This document shows, piece after piece, positions 1 through 5,477 of a stretch of DNA of 7,268 nt (position 1 is the first letter of the stretch; every line of letters begins with the position of its first letter). The stretch lies in the NCBI GenBank assembly GCA_015233295.1, contig JADFYC010000185.1, positions 1 to 7,268 on the forward strand. The letters run 5' to 3'. The DNA comes from Deltaproteobacteria bacterium (lineage in GTDB: Bacteria; Desulfobacterota; JADFXK01). The translations under genes and the position numbers were made by a program. Under the pieces are notes generated by a model, which was not told the origin of the DNA, did no database searches, and saw only the letters and a list, made by a program, of their open reading frames with translations.

Positions 1-219
1 GGGATCAAAAATGTTGTCGTTGATTATGTTCTGATAATATGACAAAGGCTTGACGGGAGCGGCCGGTCTTTGGACGGCGTTGTCTGAGAAGACTGTCGTC
101 TTAAGCGGGACTCGGAGTTTTCGTTCCACCATCGTCATGGCCAAGCCCGTCAAAGTCCAGACAAAAGCTGAGACCAAGATGAGGTTGATGATCCAAAAGT
201 GGCGTTTAAGAAGGAACAT
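1..219 (-). CDS. gspC: GspC-like type II secretion inner-membrane protein, N-terminal part (runs off left edge)
   Basis: The - strand frame from an ATG at 219 is open for exactly 73 codons to the window edge, so only the N-terminus is present. It starts MFLLKRHFWIINL: a short basic cytoplasmic tip, then one membrane segment at about residues 8-30, a polar/proline-containing linker (about 31-60), and the segment YYQNIINDNIFDP at 61-73. That order (single N-in anchor, variable linker, a short motif ending in N-x-F/IF) is typical of GspC, which links the inner-membrane platform to the GspD secretin and helps recruit substrates. The start was chosen because the basic-plus-hydrophobic pattern begins there; the upstream in-frame stretch has no better ATG. 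A weak GGA lies about 7 nt upstream. A PilP-type or other single-anchor envelope protein with the same architecture is an alternative, since the diagnostic C-terminal domains lie outside the window. Confidence 0.62.
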   Translation of the reverse strand, partial: MFLLKRHFWIINLILVSAFVWTLTGLAMTMVERKLRVPLKTTVFSDNAVQRPAAPVKPLSYYQNIINDNIFDP

Positions 220-270
220 GTCGTCATCCAGCGATAACCGAGAGGTTAATTTTGCAATTATTAAGGTAGT

Positions 271-299
271 ACTATAACACAATTTATTGAGGGAGGCAA
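271..299 (-). promoter_or_regulatory. Sigma-70-like promoter for the gspC-like gene
   Basis: Read on the - strand, TTGCCT (294-299) is followed after exactly 17 nt by TATAGT (271-276). The -10 box is preceded by TGT, giving an extended -10 (TGnTATAGT). Initiation would fall near 264, leaving a leader of about 45 nt before the ATG at 219. The spacing and both boxes are close to consensus and the surroundings are AT-rich, but no transcript data are available. Confidence 0.55.
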
Positions 300-340
300 T
301 AACTGGTTAAAATTATCTTTAATTAGAGTTGATATACCGA

Positions 341-363
341 TTTCCGGTTGCACGTTTCCGGTT
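341..363. repeat. Two tandem copies of TTTCCGGTT, 14-bp period
   Basis: TTTCCGGTT occurs at 341-349 and again at 355-363, separated by GCACG, so the unit period is 14 bp. A further partial CGGTT follows at 367-371. It lies outside both predicted promoters. It could be a pair of half-sites for a regulator or simply part of the neighbouring low-complexity sequence. Confidence 0.45.
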
Positions 364-371
364 ACTCGGTT

Positions 372-424
372 AAGACAACCAGCACCAAGCAACCACCACC
401 ACGCAACACGTAACCCGCAACCGA
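372..424. repeat. C/A-rich low-complexity block
   Basis: The + strand has only one T (position 411) across 53 nt. CAACC recurs at 376-380, 390-394 and 418-422, with CACCA/CCACC variants between. Base composition differs sharply from the AT-rich flank on its left. It looks like a degenerate short-word repeat rather than coding sequence; its role is unknown. Confidence 0.5.
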
Positions 425-550
425 TCATGAGACCCCCTACCGTCACCGAATTGCCCCCATCCCCGGCATCAAAATTGCATCATCTTACCTCCAAATTAAT
501 GGGAGGGTCGACCGAGTTTGTAGATCAGACGCCGGGTTGATGCTTTTGCT

Positions 551-579
551 TTCCCAACTCCAAATTAGTAGTGTATAAT
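551..579 (+). promoter_or_regulatory. Candidate sigma-70-like promoter for the flagellar operon
   Basis: A perfect TATAAT (574-579) lies 17 nt after TTCCCA (551-556), which matches the -35 consensus TTGACA at 4 of 6 positions. Initiation would be near 586, giving a leader of about 160 nt before fliL. No sigma-54 element with correct GG/GC spacing and no clean sigma-28 site was seen upstream of fliL. Main doubt: the weak -35 box. Confidence 0.45.
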
Positions 580-601
580 CAGTACGGGAAAATCTATTTA
601 A

Positions 602-633
602 CGGCCTCGATGGCAAGGGGAGCATGGGGGCCG
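602..633 (+). other. Strong stem-loop in the predicted fliL leader RNA
   Basis: CGGCCTC (602-608) pairs with GGGGCCG (627-633) with one G-U pair. After a single G/G mismatch (609/626), ATG (610-612) pairs with CAT (623-625). The 10-nt loop at 613-622 contains AAGGGGAG, which resembles a ribosome-binding sequence. The hairpin begins about 16 nt after the predicted transcript start. No T run follows, so it is not a standard intrinsic terminator; a leader stability or regulatory element is more likely. Confidence 0.45.
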
Positions 634-748
634 AGAGTCGGGTCGATATCGGCGGAAGTCCCCGGAGAAGAAAAACCTCTGCGTTCTAGACCATGGTGGT
701 GGTTTTACGCTAAGGCTTTAGGCGCAATGACACCGGAAAGGAGCACAT

Positions 749-1396
749 ATGGCGGAAAAGGCTGAAAAACCAGAAAAGAAAAAGGGATCTAAGCTTATCT
801 TGATCGTTGTGGCGGTAGCCGTTTTGGGCGGTGGCGGTTTTGCCGCATACAAGTTTGTTTTGCCCAAATTCATAGGCGGCAAGGCTAAGACGGAACCAGC
901 CAAGGAGGGTGGCCACGAAGCCGCCAAGCCCGCAGAAGAAGCCAAACCTAAGGAAGAGCCACAGCACAAGGCCGAACCGGCCAAAGAAAAAGATGCGGGC
1001 AAGGAGAAGGCGCACGGCGGCGGAAAAGAAGAGAAAAAAGGGGAAAAGGGGAAAGAGGGGGAAAAGGGCGGAAAAGAAGCAGACAATGAATTCTTAGGAG
1101 CTGTTGTACCGCTGGATACCTTTATCGTCAACCTGGCCGAGGCCACGGGCGACCGCTATCTAAAGGTGACCATGCAGTTGAAGATGAGCGATAAAGGATC
1201 TAAGGAAGAACTAGAAAAACGAATGCCCCAGATTCGGAATGATATTATTGAAATGTTAACCAGCAAAACCTACGCCCAGGTGTCCAACTACGGCGGCAAA
1301 GAATTACTCCGGCGGCAGATATCGGCAAAGATAAATTCTATTTTATCCAATGGTAAGGTTCTGCAGATATACTTCACGGAATTCATGGTTCAGTAA
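749..1396 (+). CDS. fliL: Flagellar basal body-associated protein FliL
   Basis: FliL is a single-pass inner-membrane protein around the flagellar motor that supports stator function and torque under load. The 215-residue product has a short lysine-rich cytoplasmic tip, a membrane segment at about 16-37, a long Lys/Glu/Gly/Ala-rich linker (about 44-112), and a conserved periplasmic FliL domain (about 113-215). That domain includes VVPLDTFIVNLA, then RYLKVTMQLKM and a C-terminal LQIYFTEFMVQ, all characteristic of the family. The linker makes it longer than the compact enterobacterial form (about 155 aa). The ATG at 749 follows AAGGAG (738-743) by 5 nt, a strong ribosome site that fixes the start. 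It is the first gene of the fli cluster; fliN follows after 15 nt. Part of the linker (residues 98-107) is encoded by an uninterrupted purine tract with four G runs, listed separately. Confidence 0.93.
   Translation: MAEKAEKPEKKKGSKLILIVVAVAVLGGGGFAAYKFVLPKFIGGKAKTEPAKEGGHEAAKPAEEAKPKEEPQHKAEPAKEKDAGKEKAHGGGKEEKKGEKGKEGEKGGKEADNEFLGAVVPLDTFIVNLAEATGDRYLKVTMQLKMSDKGSKEELEKRMPQIRNDIIEMLTSKTYAQVSNYGGKELLRRQISAKINSILSNGKVLQIYFTEFMVQ
1022..1068 (+). other. 47-nt homopurine tract with G-quadruplex motif inside fliL
   Basis: Positions 1022-1068 contain only A and G on the coding strand. Within it, G runs at 1040-1043, 1048-1051, 1057-1061 and 1066-1068 are separated by loops of 4, 5 and 4 nt, satisfying the standard G3+ N1-7 quadruplex pattern. 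The tract is also close to mirror-symmetric, which is compatible with intramolecular triplex formation. It encodes the charged FliL linker, so codon choice for Lys/Glu/Gly may explain it without any nucleic-acid function. Confidence 0.6.
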
Positions 1397-1411
1397 TGGA
1401 GGGGAGGACTT

Positions 1412-1849
1412 ATGGTTTCAGGATCAGGAGATTTTGGCGCTGATTTTGGGCAAAAAGATGATGATCTGGAGGATATTTTCAGCAAAGATGACGGCTTTGG
1501 TGATTTTGTTGCGCCTGATGCTACACCGCCGGGAAAAGCGGCGGCCGTTGAATTTAGAGATTTGAAAGAAGACGGAACGGTCAAGCCGGGGAGCAATCTC
1601 GATTTCATCCTGGATATTCCGTTGAATGTCTCGGTCGAATTGGGCCGGACTAAGATGCAGATAAACGATCTGCTGCAACTCGGCCAGGGGTCGGTTATCG
1701 AGTTGAATAAACTGGCCGGAGAACCTATGGAAATCCTGGTCAACAACAAACTAATCGCCCGTGGAGAAGTGGTGGTGGTCAATGAAAAATTCGGGGTCCG
1801 CCTGACGGAAATCATCACCCCCTTGGAACGAATCGAGCAATTGCGGTAA
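1412..1849 (+). CDS. fliN: Flagellar motor switch protein FliN
   Basis: FliN forms the lower part of the cytoplasmic C-ring and docks the FliH/FliI export complex. The 145-residue product has an acidic, Asp/Gly/Phe-rich N-terminal stretch (about 1-33), a short linker, and a FliN/SpoA surface-presentation domain at about 63-137. That domain contains LDIPLNVSVELGRTKM, then LLQLGQGSVIEL and ARGEVVVVNEKFGVRL, the usual family signature. The length is close to that of Escherichia coli FliN (137 aa), so it is not a FliN/FliY or FliM fusion. A purine-rich ribosome site (GGAGGGGAGG, 1398-1407) precedes the ATG at 1412. Only 15 nt separate it from fliL, whereas many proteobacteria place fliM here. fliO follows after 25 nt, consistent with one transcript. 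Confidence 0.93.
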   Translation: MVSGSGDFGADFGQKDDDLEDIFSKDDGFGDFVAPDATPPGKAAAVEFRDLKEDGTVKPGSNLDFILDIPLNVSVELGRTKMQINDLLQLGQGSVIELNKLAGEPMEILVNNKLIARGEVVVVNEKFGVRLTEIITPLERIEQLR

Positions 1850-1874
1850 CCGAGCCTGAACCGATGGGAGCACG

Positions 1875-2270
1875 ATGATGAATGGACCATCCCTGGCCGG
1901 GGCGTCCTTGCAGATGATCTCGGCGTTGGCTATTGTCTTAGCCATCATGTTGATTATACTCCATTTCATAAAAAAATACCGGGGCCGTGGCGGTACTCTG
2001 GCCGCGGGTGACCGGATCATCAGGGTGATGGGTAAATTCTATATTGATCCCAAGAAATATATCCTGGTGGTTGAAATCATTGGGGAACGCCTGGTGTTGG
2101 GTGTTTCTGACACTAACGTCACTTTTTTGACTAAGCTGGCCTCGGAAGACGCTGGCGAGCAGCCCGCGGAGGTTCCTCCGTCTCCGTCCCCAGGACCCAG
2201 TTTCCGCCAACAGATCAGGGCCATGATGGGATTGACGGAAAATGAAAAGATGGAAGGCAACAAGGCATGA
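1875..2270 (+). CDS. fliO: Flagellar biosynthesis protein FliO
   Basis: FliO is a membrane protein that assists assembly and stability of the FliP ring during construction of the export gate; it is the least conserved gate component. The 131-residue product has one membrane segment at about 12-32, a basic KKYRGRGG stop-transfer region, and a small cytoplasmic domain (about 46-90). That domain contains RVMGKFYIDPKKYILVVEI and LVLGVSDTNVTFLTKL, the FliO pattern. A proline-rich tail (about 98-109) follows. Tandem ATGs at 1875 and 1878 are both possible starts; GGGAG at 1866-1870 favours the first or second equally. Its position directly before fliP supports the assignment. The stop TGA (2268-2270) overlaps an ATG (2267) that opens a short frame discussed separately. 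Confidence 0.88.
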   Translation: MMNGPSLAGASLQMISALAIVLAIMLIILHFIKKYRGRGGTLAAGDRIIRVMGKFYIDPKKYILVVEIIGERLVLGVSDTNVTFLTKLASEDAGEQPAEVPPSPSPGPSFRQQIRAMMGLTENEKMEGNKA

Positions 2271-2398
2271 TTTGTGCAACCTATTTCATCCGAAAGTTAA
2301 GACAACACGTTACAGGACCGCTTGGCCCGGCCGGATCGGGTCAACTCACCTCTTGGGTGAGGTTACTCATGCTGGCCACGGTCCGGATGACGATCTGA
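2267..2398 (+). CDS. Possible 43-residue small ORF between fliO and fliP
   Basis: An ATG at 2267 overlaps the fliO stop (ATGA) and opens 43 codons, ending TGA at 2396-2398, 33 nt before the fliP ATG and in the same frame as fliP. GGAAGG (2252-2257) is 9 nt upstream, so translational coupling is possible. The predicted peptide (starts MICATYFIRKLRQH) is basic, with no recognised domain. The same nucleotides form a strong folded RNA, which may be the real function of the gap. I regard this as a candidate only; it might also be chance or decayed sequence upstream of fliP. Confidence 0.15.
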   Translation: MICATYFIRKLRQHVTGPLGPAGSGQLTSWVRLLMLATVRMTI

Positions 2399-2404
2399 TC
2401 GGAC
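2315..2404 (+). promoter_or_regulatory. Folded intercistronic RNA element upstream of fliP
   Basis: GGACCG (2315-2320) pairs with CGGTCC (2379-2384); after a 2-nt bulge the stem continues as TGGCC (2323-2327) with GGCCA (2374-2378). Inside it is a second hairpin, CTCACC (2345-2350) with GGTGAG (2356-2361) around a TCTTG loop. GTCCG (2381-2385) can alternatively pair with CGGAC (2400-2404), which excludes the outer stem. The fliP ribosome site (near 2417-2424) lies just downstream. This could be an mRNA processing/stability or translation-control element; function is inferred only. Confidence 0.4.
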
Positions 2405-2431
2405 TCCATTGTCTTCGAGAGGGACCACGAC

Positions 2432-3184
2432 ATGCGAAAAATTATCCTCATCCTCATTCTGGTTTTGACCGTACTCGGCTATTGCGGCGTTGCCTCGGCC
2501 GAGGGCCTGGTCCTCCCCACCGTTCGGCTGGGCCTGGACAAGACGACGCAACCGGATCAGATCAACACCGGCATTCAAATTATCGCCCTTTTCACTATCC
2601 TCTCCCTGGCTCCGGCCATCCTGGTCATGTTGACTTCCTTTACCCGCATCATTGTGGTGTTTTCCTTCCTGCGTCAGGCCATGGGCACCCAGCAGATGCC
2701 GCCGAATCAAATCATGGTGGGACTGGCTCTGTTCTTAACCTGTTACATTATGACCCCGGTCTGGCAACAAATTAATACAACTGCCATCCAGCCCTATATT
2801 GAGGAACACATCACCTACAAAGAAGCTATTGATAAGGCGTTGGATCCGGTTAAAACATTTATGTTCAGGCATACCAACGATAAGGATCTGGCCATTTTTG
2901 TGGCCATGGCCAAAGAAAAGAAACCTAACAGCCGTGAAGATATAAAGATTCAGAACCTCATCCCCGCCTTTGTCATTAGTGAGCTTAAAACTGCTTTCCA
3001 GATCGGCTTCTTGATCTACGTCCCCTTTCTGGTGCTGGACATGGTCGTTGCCTCGGTCCTCTTGTCCATGGGTATGATGATGCTCCCACCCGTTATGGTC
3101 TCTCTGCCCTTTAAACTACTGTTGTTTGTGCTGGTCGATGGCTGGAATCTGATGGTCGGGTCCCTGGTCAAGAGTTTTCAGTAA
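2432..3184 (+). CDS. fliP: Flagellar type III export gate protein FliP
   Basis: FliP is the main pore-forming subunit of the FliP5Q4R1 export gate, through which rod, hook and filament subunits pass. The 250-residue product starts with a cleavable signal peptide (MRKIILILILVL, then VASA|EG around residue 23), as FliP does in other bacteria but most virulence homologues do not. Membrane segments lie at about 46-66, 72-82/95-113, 188-212 and 222-245. Diagnostic blocks are LTSFTRIIVVFSFLRQAMGT (68-86 region), the MPPNQIMVGLALFLT stretch, and MGMMMLPPVMVSLPFKLLLF near the C-terminus. Length is typical (about 245). AGAGGGA about 8 nt before the ATG at 2432 and the signal peptide fix the start. It is preceded by the longest internal gap of the operon (161 nt) and followed by fliQ after 11 nt. 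Confidence 0.96.
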   Translation: MRKIILILILVLTVLGYCGVASAEGLVLPTVRLGLDKTTQPDQINTGIQIIALFTILSLAPAILVMLTSFTRIIVVFSFLRQAMGTQQMPPNQIMVGLALFLTCYIMTPVWQQINTTAIQPYIEEHITYKEAIDKALDPVKTFMFRHTNDKDLAIFVAMAKEKKPNSREDIKIQNLIPAFVISELKTAFQIGFLIYVPFLVLDMVVASVLLSMGMMMLPPVMVSLPFKLLLFVLVDGWNLMVGSLVKSFQ

Positions 3185-3195
3185 GGAGAATTGAT

Positions 3196-3465
3196 ATGAC
3201 GACCGATTTTGTAGTTGGTTTTGCCCGGCATGCCGTTGAAATCACTTTGTTGCTCTCGGCCCCGATGCTCGGTCTCGGCCTGATCGTGGGCCTGGCCATC
3301 AGTATTTTTCAGGCTGTTACTCACATTCAGGAAATGACCCTGACCTTTGTCCCCAAGATACTGGCCGTTTTACTGGGGATGTTATTCTTCCTACCCTGGA
3401 TGATGCGCTTATTTATTGACTATACCAGTGACATCCTTACCAATTTTCCGCTCTACGTCAAATAA
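3196..3465 (+). CDS. fliQ: Flagellar type III export gate protein FliQ
   Basis: FliQ is a two-helix membrane subunit, present in about four copies, that wraps the FliP/FliR core of the export gate. The 89-residue product has the family length and two long hydrophobic helices (about 14-40 and 50-77). They are joined by the conserved turn QAVTHIQEMTLTFVPKI, the strongest FliQ signature. AAGGAG (3183-3188), overlapping the fliP stop, sits 7 nt before the ATG at 3196, indicating tight coupling with fliP. A 93-nt gap to fliR follows, in which I see no gene, terminator or strong hairpin. Confidence 0.96.
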   Translation: MTTDFVVGFARHAVEITLLLSAPMLGLGLIVGLAISIFQAVTHIQEMTLTFVPKILAVLLGMLFFLPWMMRLFIDYTSDILTNFPLYVK

Positions 3466-3558
3466 CGTTCTTAACCTTTGCGCCTGGCCTTTTATCTTTC
3501 ATTTTTCGACCAATAGGCAGAGTCCTGGGTGCGACAGCCGTCCGATGTGGATAATACC

Positions 3559-4332
3559 ATGAACCTGTTCAACATTACTCCGGCCCATATAGAAACTTTC
3601 TTGCTGATTTTTTTCCGGATTGCCGCGGTCTTGTTCGTCTCTCCCATTATTGGGGCCAAAAGCGTGCCGTCCCGGACCAAAATCGGACTGGCCATACTGA
3701 TCACCTTTATCTTGATGCCGGTGGTCAACATTCCCACGTTGAAGACTAATGTGTTTGCCCTGGTGGTGGGATTGATCGGGGAAGTGATGATTGGGGCGTT
3801 GATCGGGTTAACGGTTCAATTTGTCCTGGCTGCGGTGGAGTTGGCCGGCCAAATCATGGGCTTTCAAATGGGTCTGTCCATTGTCAGTGCTTTCGATCCT
3901 ATGACCAACGCTCAGTCGTCGGTCATAGGCAATTTCCAGAACATGATCGCGACCCTGTTCTTCCTTTGTTTCAATGCGCATCACGTGTTCTTGACCGGTT
4001 TCGCGGAAAGTTTCATTATGATTCCACCTTTAACCGTCAGCCTGTCCGGGGCCACTTCGTCGGTTTTGATGGATTTGTTTACTAAGATGTTAATCTTGTC
4101 CATCAAATTTTCGGCCCCGGTCATGGCCATGAACCTATTTCTCAATGTCGTGTTGGGCGTCTTGGGCCGGACCGCACCTCAGATGAACATATTTATGTTG
4201 GGTCTGCCCATTCAAATTGCCGGCGGGTTGGTGGCCATCGCCCTGGCTACGCCGATATTTAACTATGTTCTGAACAACTCCATGAGCGAGCTCAGCGGCC
4301 AGATTCAGACCATGCTTAGATCTCTCAGATAG
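3559..4332 (+). CDS. fliR: Flagellar type III export gate protein FliR
   Basis: FliR is the single subunit that closes the FliP ring of the export gate and contacts FlhB. From the ATG at 3559 the product has 257 residues, a normal length, with several hydrophobic segments. Signature blocks are FFRIAAVLFVSPIIGAKSVP (about 18-37), GFQMGLSIVSAFDPMTNAQS (101-120) followed by a conserved amphipathic/hydrophobic segment, and GRTAPQMNIFMLGLPIQI (203-220). In-frame GTG codons at 3529 and 3547 could extend the protein by up to 10 residues. None of the starts has a strong ribosome site, but MNLFNITPAH is the typical FliR beginning, so 3559 was chosen. fliQ lies 93 nt upstream and flhB 32 nt downstream. 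Confidence 0.95.
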   Translation: MNLFNITPAHIETFLLIFFRIAAVLFVSPIIGAKSVPSRTKIGLAILITFILMPVVNIPTLKTNVFALVVGLIGEVMIGALIGLTVQFVLAAVELAGQIMGFQMGLSIVSAFDPMTNAQSSVIGNFQNMIATLFFLCFNAHHVFLTGFAESFIMIPPLTVSLSGATSSVLMDLFTKMLILSIKFSAPVMAMNLFLNVVLGVLGRTAPQMNIFMLGLPIQIAGGLVAIALATPIFNYVLNNSMSELSGQIQTMLRSLR

Positions 4333-4364
4333 CCGTCAGAACCGGCTAGCCGAAAGGATCCGCC

Positions 4365-5477
4365 ATGCCAGAGGGATCAGATCAGGAAAAAACCGAACAG
4401 CCTAGTGGGAAGCGGCGCTCCGAAGCCAGGGAAAAGGGTCAGGTACCCCAAACCCCGGAGGTGGCTTCCGTGGCCGTATTGTTTGTTTCCATAGGTATTT
4501 TTTATTATTTAGGGCAGGGCATGATCCGCCGCCTGATGGCTAATATGCAAGGCATGCTTGAACGGTGCGCCACAATTGCGCCTCTGAATGTCTCTGATAC
4601 CAATTCTCTGGGCATTGAAATGCTCAAAGATATGGCCATGGTTCTGTTGCCTTTGTTTTTTGCCGGTGTGATCGTGGCCGTGCTGGCCAATATTGTTCAG
4701 GTCGGGTGGATGGTCTCCTGGGATTCGGTCAAACCCAAATTTTCCAATATCAACCCCATGAGTGGGATCTCGCAGATATTTTCTGTTCAGGGATTGGTCG
4801 AATTAATCAAAAATATTCTTAAACTGACCATTGTCGGGGTGGTGGCCTATCGAGCCGTTAAAAACGAAATTCCTATGCTGACACAAATAATGGACATCGG
4901 AATTTGGGACATGCTGGCTTACATGTGCTTAGTGTGCTTTAGAATACTCCTCTGGTGCGCGGTCATGCTCCTCATCCTGGCCTTGCTGGATTGGGCTTAC
5001 AAGAAATGGACGCATGAACAGCAGTTAAAAATGACGAAGCAGGAAGTTAAAGACGAATCAAAACAAATGGAAGGTGATCCGATGGTCAAAGCCCGCATCC
5101 GTCGGATTCAAAGGGAAATGGCCAGGAAAAGGATGATGGAGGCGGTGCCTAAGGCGGACGTAGTCATCACCAACCCGACCCATTTTGCGGTGGCCCTGAA
5201 ATACGAAGAAAACAAAATGAACGCCCCCACGGTCACGGCCAAAGGCGCCGATGAGGTGGCCAAACGAATCAGAGAACTGGCCAAAGAACATAATGTCCCC
5301 ACTTTAGAAAATGCCCCGCTCGCCCGGGCCCTTTACAAGCAAGTAGACATTGGCCGGGAGGTCCCAGCCGATCTGTTCCAAGCCGTAGCCGAAATACTGG
5401 CCTATGTCTACCGGCTTAGACACCAAAAGACAGGCGTCAATCCGACTCGCCCCAACGGGAGCCGGCCCACCAGATGA
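4365..5477 (+). CDS. flhB: Flagellar export switch protein FlhB
   Basis: FlhB completes the export gate and controls the change from rod/hook to filament substrates by autocleavage. The 370-residue product has a basic cytoplasmic N-terminus with EKTEQPSGKRRSEAREKGQV (8-27), four membrane segments (about 34-52, 90-113, 144-165, 186-209), a charged linker, and a cytoplasmic domain carrying NPTH at residues 270-273 (nt 5172-5183). By family knowledge the chain is cut between Asn and Pro there. After NPTH come FAVALKYEE, APTVTAKGAD and the ENAPLARALY block, all intact, so the protein should be switch-competent. The ribosome site AAAGGA (4353-4357) precedes the ATG; just before it is the palindrome CGGCTAGCCG (4343-4352). 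It is the last co-oriented gene, with no flhA behind it. The following gene is convergent, 75 nt away. Confidence 0.96.
   Translation: MPEGSDQEKTEQPSGKRRSEAREKGQVPQTPEVASVAVLFVSIGIFYYLGQGMIRRLMANMQGMLERCATIAPLNVSDTNSLGIEMLKDMAMVLLPLFFAGVIVAVLANIVQVGWMVSWDSVKPKFSNINPMSGISQIFSVQGLVELIKNILKLTIVGVVAYRAVKNEIPMLTQIMDIGIWDMLAYMCLVCFRILLWCAVMLLILALLDWAYKKWTHEQQLKMTKQEVKDESKQMEGDPMVKARIRRIQREMARKRMMEAVPKADVVITNPTHFAVALKYEENKMNAPTVTAKGADEVAKRIRELAKEHNVPTLENAPLARALYKQVDIGREVPADLFQAVAEILAYVYRLRHQKTGVNPTRPNGSRPTR

Larger units (their letters stand above)
220..748. other. Divergent intergenic region between gspC-like gene and fliL
   Basis: This 529-bp stretch carries no convincing gene on either strand. 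From left to right it holds the AT-rich gspC-side leader and promoter (220-300), an AT-rich stretch (300-340), a 9-bp tandem repeat (341-363), a nearly T-free C/A-rich block (372-424), a 10-bp direct repeat (489-498 and 558-567), a TATAAT promoter candidate (551-579), and a GC-rich segment (about 586-748) that is probably the 5' leader of the flagellar transcript. The short open frames here (571-765 +, 261-446 -) lack ribosome sites and recognisable protein character. Confidence 0.7.

Noticed and set aside
307..338. Sigma-28 flagellar promoter (TAAA ... GTTGATAT)
   Set aside because: The -10-like element matches only about 5 of 8 positions and the site is over 400 nt from fliL, too weak to list.
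261..446. - strand 61-codon open frame
   Set aside because: It is driven by the C/A-rich low-complexity block, which gives Gly/Val/Trp/Leu-rich translation. It also runs through the gspC-side promoter.
610..626. Sigma-54 promoter (TGGCAAGGGGAGCAT)
   Set aside because: The GG and GC elements are 2 nt too close together compared with the strict -24/-12 spacing.
586..748. c-di-GMP-I (GEMM) riboswitch before fliL
   Set aside because: The conserved GGGACGCAAAGCC-type core and tetraloop-receptor pattern I know for this class are not present on either strand.
571..765. + strand 64-codon open frame before and across the fliL start
   Set aside because: It begins at a GTG inside the promoter -10 area, has no ribosome site, overlaps the strong fliL ribosome site and start in another frame, and its product has no family character.
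2242..2775. + strand 177-codon open frame across the fliO end, spacer and fliP start
   Set aside because: It lies mostly inside fliP in a different frame. Its product is His/Pro/Arg-rich as expected of a shadow frame, while FliP is unmistakable.
3529..3558. Upstream GTG start for fliR
   Set aside because: The added 10 residues (beginning MRQPSDVDNT) are unlike FliR N-termini and no good ribosome site precedes the GTG. The ATG at 3559 gives the typical start.
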